A DNA stretch of 64,000 nucleotides from the NCBI RefSeq assembly GCF_030758755.1, contig NZ_CP132387.1:2595001-2659000 (forward strand). Reading direction: 5' to 3'. A model generated the notes under the pieces. The model was not told the DNA's origin and did no database searches. It saw only the letters and a list, made by a program, of their open reading frames with translations. Below, piece after piece: positions 63,601 through 64,000 of this stretch. The position numbers were made by a program, and so were the translations under genes. Source of the stretch: Bartonella apihabitans (lineage in GTDB: Bacteria > Pseudomonadota > Alphaproteobacteria > Rhizobiales > Rhizobiaceae). How positions within the stretch are numbered: position 1 is the stretch's first letter; each line of letters opens with the position of its first letter.

Positions 63601-64000
63601 CGAATAGGCAAGGAAGGTTGTGCGCAGTGCAACATCTGCGGTGCTGGTTGCAATATTTGTCAACACGGATTGGAAGTGGCCACGCAACGAATTGTCCATA
63701 CTCGTTGGCATAATGTTGCGCAGAACACCAAGTGTGGGGGCAATAAACATGCCCAAAAGCAGAAATAATTGCCAGAAAACAGCCGTATGAAGCGGCAAAA
63801 CACACCAACCGACAAGCGAGGCAATAATCCACATGAGCGGTGTCAAAGAACGCCGCAAATTATCCTGCATTTTCCAGCGGGTAATGAGGTTGATATTGTG
63901 ACGGGTGAAGAGATAGGGCAGCAATTGCCAGTCACCGCGGATCCAGCGATGGTGACGGGCAACATCGACATTATAGGCTGTCGGATAATCTTCAACCACC
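57655..64000 (-). CDS. ndvB: Cyclic beta-1,2-glucan synthase, C-terminal 2.1 kilo-residues (partial)
   Basis: The frame leaves the window at the right edge, so the N-terminus is missing; full NdvB/ChvB/Cgs proteins have about 2,800 residues. The part seen begins with the end of the GT84 transferase domain ([16 protein letters not shown]) and membrane helices (about 45-215). The glycoamylase-like region follows ([28 protein letters not shown] to [13 protein letters not shown], about 630-770). The GH94 phosphorylase part (about 1350-2060) has [13 protein letters not shown] near 1795 with the catalytic Asp. The inner-membrane enzyme makes, closes and trims cyclic glucans for the periplasm, needed for host interaction in rhizobia and Brucella. 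Gene order ndvB-pncB is same-strand. Confidence 0.95.
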   Translation of the reverse strand, partial: VVEDYPTAYNVDVARHHRWIRGDWQLLPYLFTRHNINLITRWKMQDNLRRSLTPLMWIIASLVGWCVLPLHTAVFWQLFLLLGMFIAPTLGVLRNIMPTSMDNSLRGHFQSVLTNIATSTADVALRTTFLAYSAFYMVDAIIRTLYRMFVSHKHLLEWKTSAATRSSPNTLSYYVTTMWPAALIGVISIALPAALHNSAVFVALPFGLAWFFSPLIAWIVSRSAAFQDSLEIRPSDKNELRRIARRTWHYYETFANADNHFLPPDNYQEDPVPVLARRTSPTNIGVYLLSTVAARDFGWVSFDDAIQRIERTLDTMDKMERFRGHFFNWYETDTLRPLVPSYVSTVDSGNLAGHLVTLAAALKEWSEAPSVFLQGDLAGLLDVNDILQETLNLIPDDRRILRPLRRRIDERIANFRRAVRSIMDEPETATFRTANLTIAANDIGRLTSELDGEIGSDESRHAVSWAECLIETCEAHTHDATADHDTEALRKTLSDLSARARQFAFDMKFDFLERKERRLMSIGYRVQENELDESCYDLLASEARLSSLFAIAKGDVKVEHWFRLGRMLVPVGWKGALLSWSGSMFEYLMPPLVMREPLGSLLDQTNRLVVRRQIQYANERGLPWGISEAAFNARDQQMNYQYSNFGVPSLGLQRGLSRNAVIAPYASILASQYMPTEAVANLARLRKLGALGEYGFHDSVDFTPARVREGEKYAVVKNYYAHHHGMSILAIDNVIFDGRMRDRFHSDPVIEAAQLLLQEKAPREIPMVHAKTANPMRSDAGGFEDAPVRVIKAPLTKPRSTVLLSNGNYSVMLTGKGSGYSRWNNIAVTRFMPDAAEDQQGTFIFLRDPASGRWWSATGEPTRVADEEASTVFTDEKAEYTKTVDGIKSTVECIVASEGDGEGRRIELINTTSKDRILEITSYAELVLTTPETDAAHTVFARMFVETEIADQGGTIYAKRRKRDPKDPEIHVAHFVTDTSGAIRDAEAETDRRVFIGRGRSIRRPAAFDRGATLTGTEGCVLDPVAAIRCRVRVPARKKAALIFWTFAANSKEKLVSQVEYYRQPNVFQREFSLAWTRSQVSLYQLGIKPKESVVYQKYATSLIYPDRTWRLPSEALAENLGKQSDLWPMSISGDFPIFLLRLDNEADLEVLRGLLKAHEYWRMRGLTVDIVILNERAFSYAQDTQRAIEWMCEGYRNRTAEADGRQHIFTVRRDQMNEQSFKTLLASARIVLQAQNGSLSEQMQRMENIDSDLSHRNKDEEAAQSAKTHNNGKAAQRKSGKHEEIAMPLEQGQFTSIGIIGDQHKSCPLPDGKDLAYWNGYGGFDKDNSYVIRLSGRNATPNPWINVISNEHFGFHVSAEGSSFTWSGNSRDYQLTPWANDPVVNRPGEALYIVDRRSLKRFSPVSVVECDDSALYEARHGLGYSTFTSKHGTISLELTHTVDNKRPIRLSRLVIKNEDKTPRSLRLYDYVEWVLGTVRAKAAPFIIPDYDEKRGALFVRNPYHTEKSEEVSFIAASSTPSSYTADRTEFIGSIGTVKHPQAIRQGEPLSNTVEAGRDPCSALAFDIELKAGEKKEIIFYLGNAKNRVEAEKLLDSVRKETFTSVLEKEKKQWTDFVSGLQVKTNDRSFDLMVNNWLPYQTYACRIMARAAFYQASGAFGFRDQLQDTLSLLLLKPELAREQVINAASRQFPEGDVQHWWLPDSGAGVRTLISDDVAWLGYGAALYVNTTGDREFLDTDIAFIDGDKLKDGQHDSYFQPAISPKTATLYEHCALALDLAVKRTGKHGLPLMLGGDWNDGMNLVGIEGKGESIWLGWFLGTALQAFIPIAEERKDEKRVKKWTHHLETLTRALETSGWDGKWYRRGYFDNGEPLGSHTNDECQIDTIAQSWSVISGMGTEEHQKQAMQSMLEHLLDEKGELIRLFWPPFDKTELEPGYIKGYPAGIRENGGQYTHGAIWSILALAKLGDKDKAYQVFSMINPISHGKNPHVYRVEPYVISADIYSVEPRRGQGGWTWYTGSAGWFYRAATESILGINRNGSKLYLKPCLPKDWPGYEATVKFDSATYVIKVNRGKNPALTVDDKKVEKPENGIGLKKTGYHEINLTIDKELQGV

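Overview
The window is chromosomal DNA of an alphaproteobacterium, most likely of the Hyphomicrobiales (Rhizobiales) and close to the Bartonella/Brucella branch. The pointers are a giant NdvB/ChvB-type cyclic beta-1,2-glucan synthase, the run trpF-trpB-trpA-accD-folC, a RegB/RegA-type (ActS/ActR) redox pair, an Irr-like Fur protein beside a SitABCD metal importer, an MmcB-type repair protein and a DUF2794 protein. GC content looks moderate, lower than free-living rhizobia. This would fit a host-associated member such as a bee- or ant-gut Bartonellaceae, but that is inference. I see no prophage, IS element, CRISPR array, rRNA or tRNA.

Layout. 1-6.8 kb: end of nth, ada, rpmI-rplT, a kinase-like gene, pheS-pheT. 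7.6-11.5 kb: glycerol operon glpD-glpF-glpK, with glpD and glpF out of frame. 11.6-19.3 kb (minus strand): a glycine-zipper lipoprotein, an NDUFA9-like reductase, folC, accD, trpA, trpB, trpF and a CysZ/EI24-like membrane protein. 19.4-24.6 kb: an adenosine-kinase-like PfkB gene, a beta-lactamase-fold hydrolase, coaBC with an extra ribbon-helix-helix domain, and a secreted trypsin-like protease. 24.9-28.1 kb: ubiE (frameshifted)-ubiB, divergent from upp. 28.7-34 kb: a PepSY protein, an Irr/Fur-type regulator and the sitABCD operon, with two copies of a 15-bp operator-like palindrome between regulator and operon, then a family 25 glycosyltransferase. 34.8-41.5 kb: envelope genes (L,D-transpeptidase, DUF454, RlpA-like, HdeD-like, cardiolipin synthase, EEP hydrolase, DUF2794, BI-1). 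41.7-48.6 kb: YbbP/YbbA-like ABC system divergent from a TesA-like esterase, mmcB, and the actR/actS pair. 48.7-64 kb: hrpB, an ornithine-cyclodeaminase-like gene (frameshifted) overlapping a Rid-family gene, gyrB, pncB, and the C-terminal 2.1 thousand residues of the cyclic glucan synthase.

Functional links. The regulator, operators and SitABCD look like one Mn/Fe homeostasis unit. The cyclodeaminase and Rid protein form a plausible make-and-clear-the-imine pair. YbbA/YbbP/TesA keep the grouping known from E. coli. Many convergent gene pairs share one long, nearly perfect palindromic terminator.

Caution. Four genes (glpD, glpF, ubiE, cyclodeaminase) are broken by single frame changes. Three of these are explained by one missing base in a short A or T run, a typical sequencing or assembly error, so they should not be taken as real pseudogenes without checking reads. 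I found no clearly new multi-gene system. The most unusual items are the RHH-CoaBC fusion, the Irr-like regulator lacking the His triad together with its paired operators, and an unidentified decayed gene at 34.0-34.3 kb.
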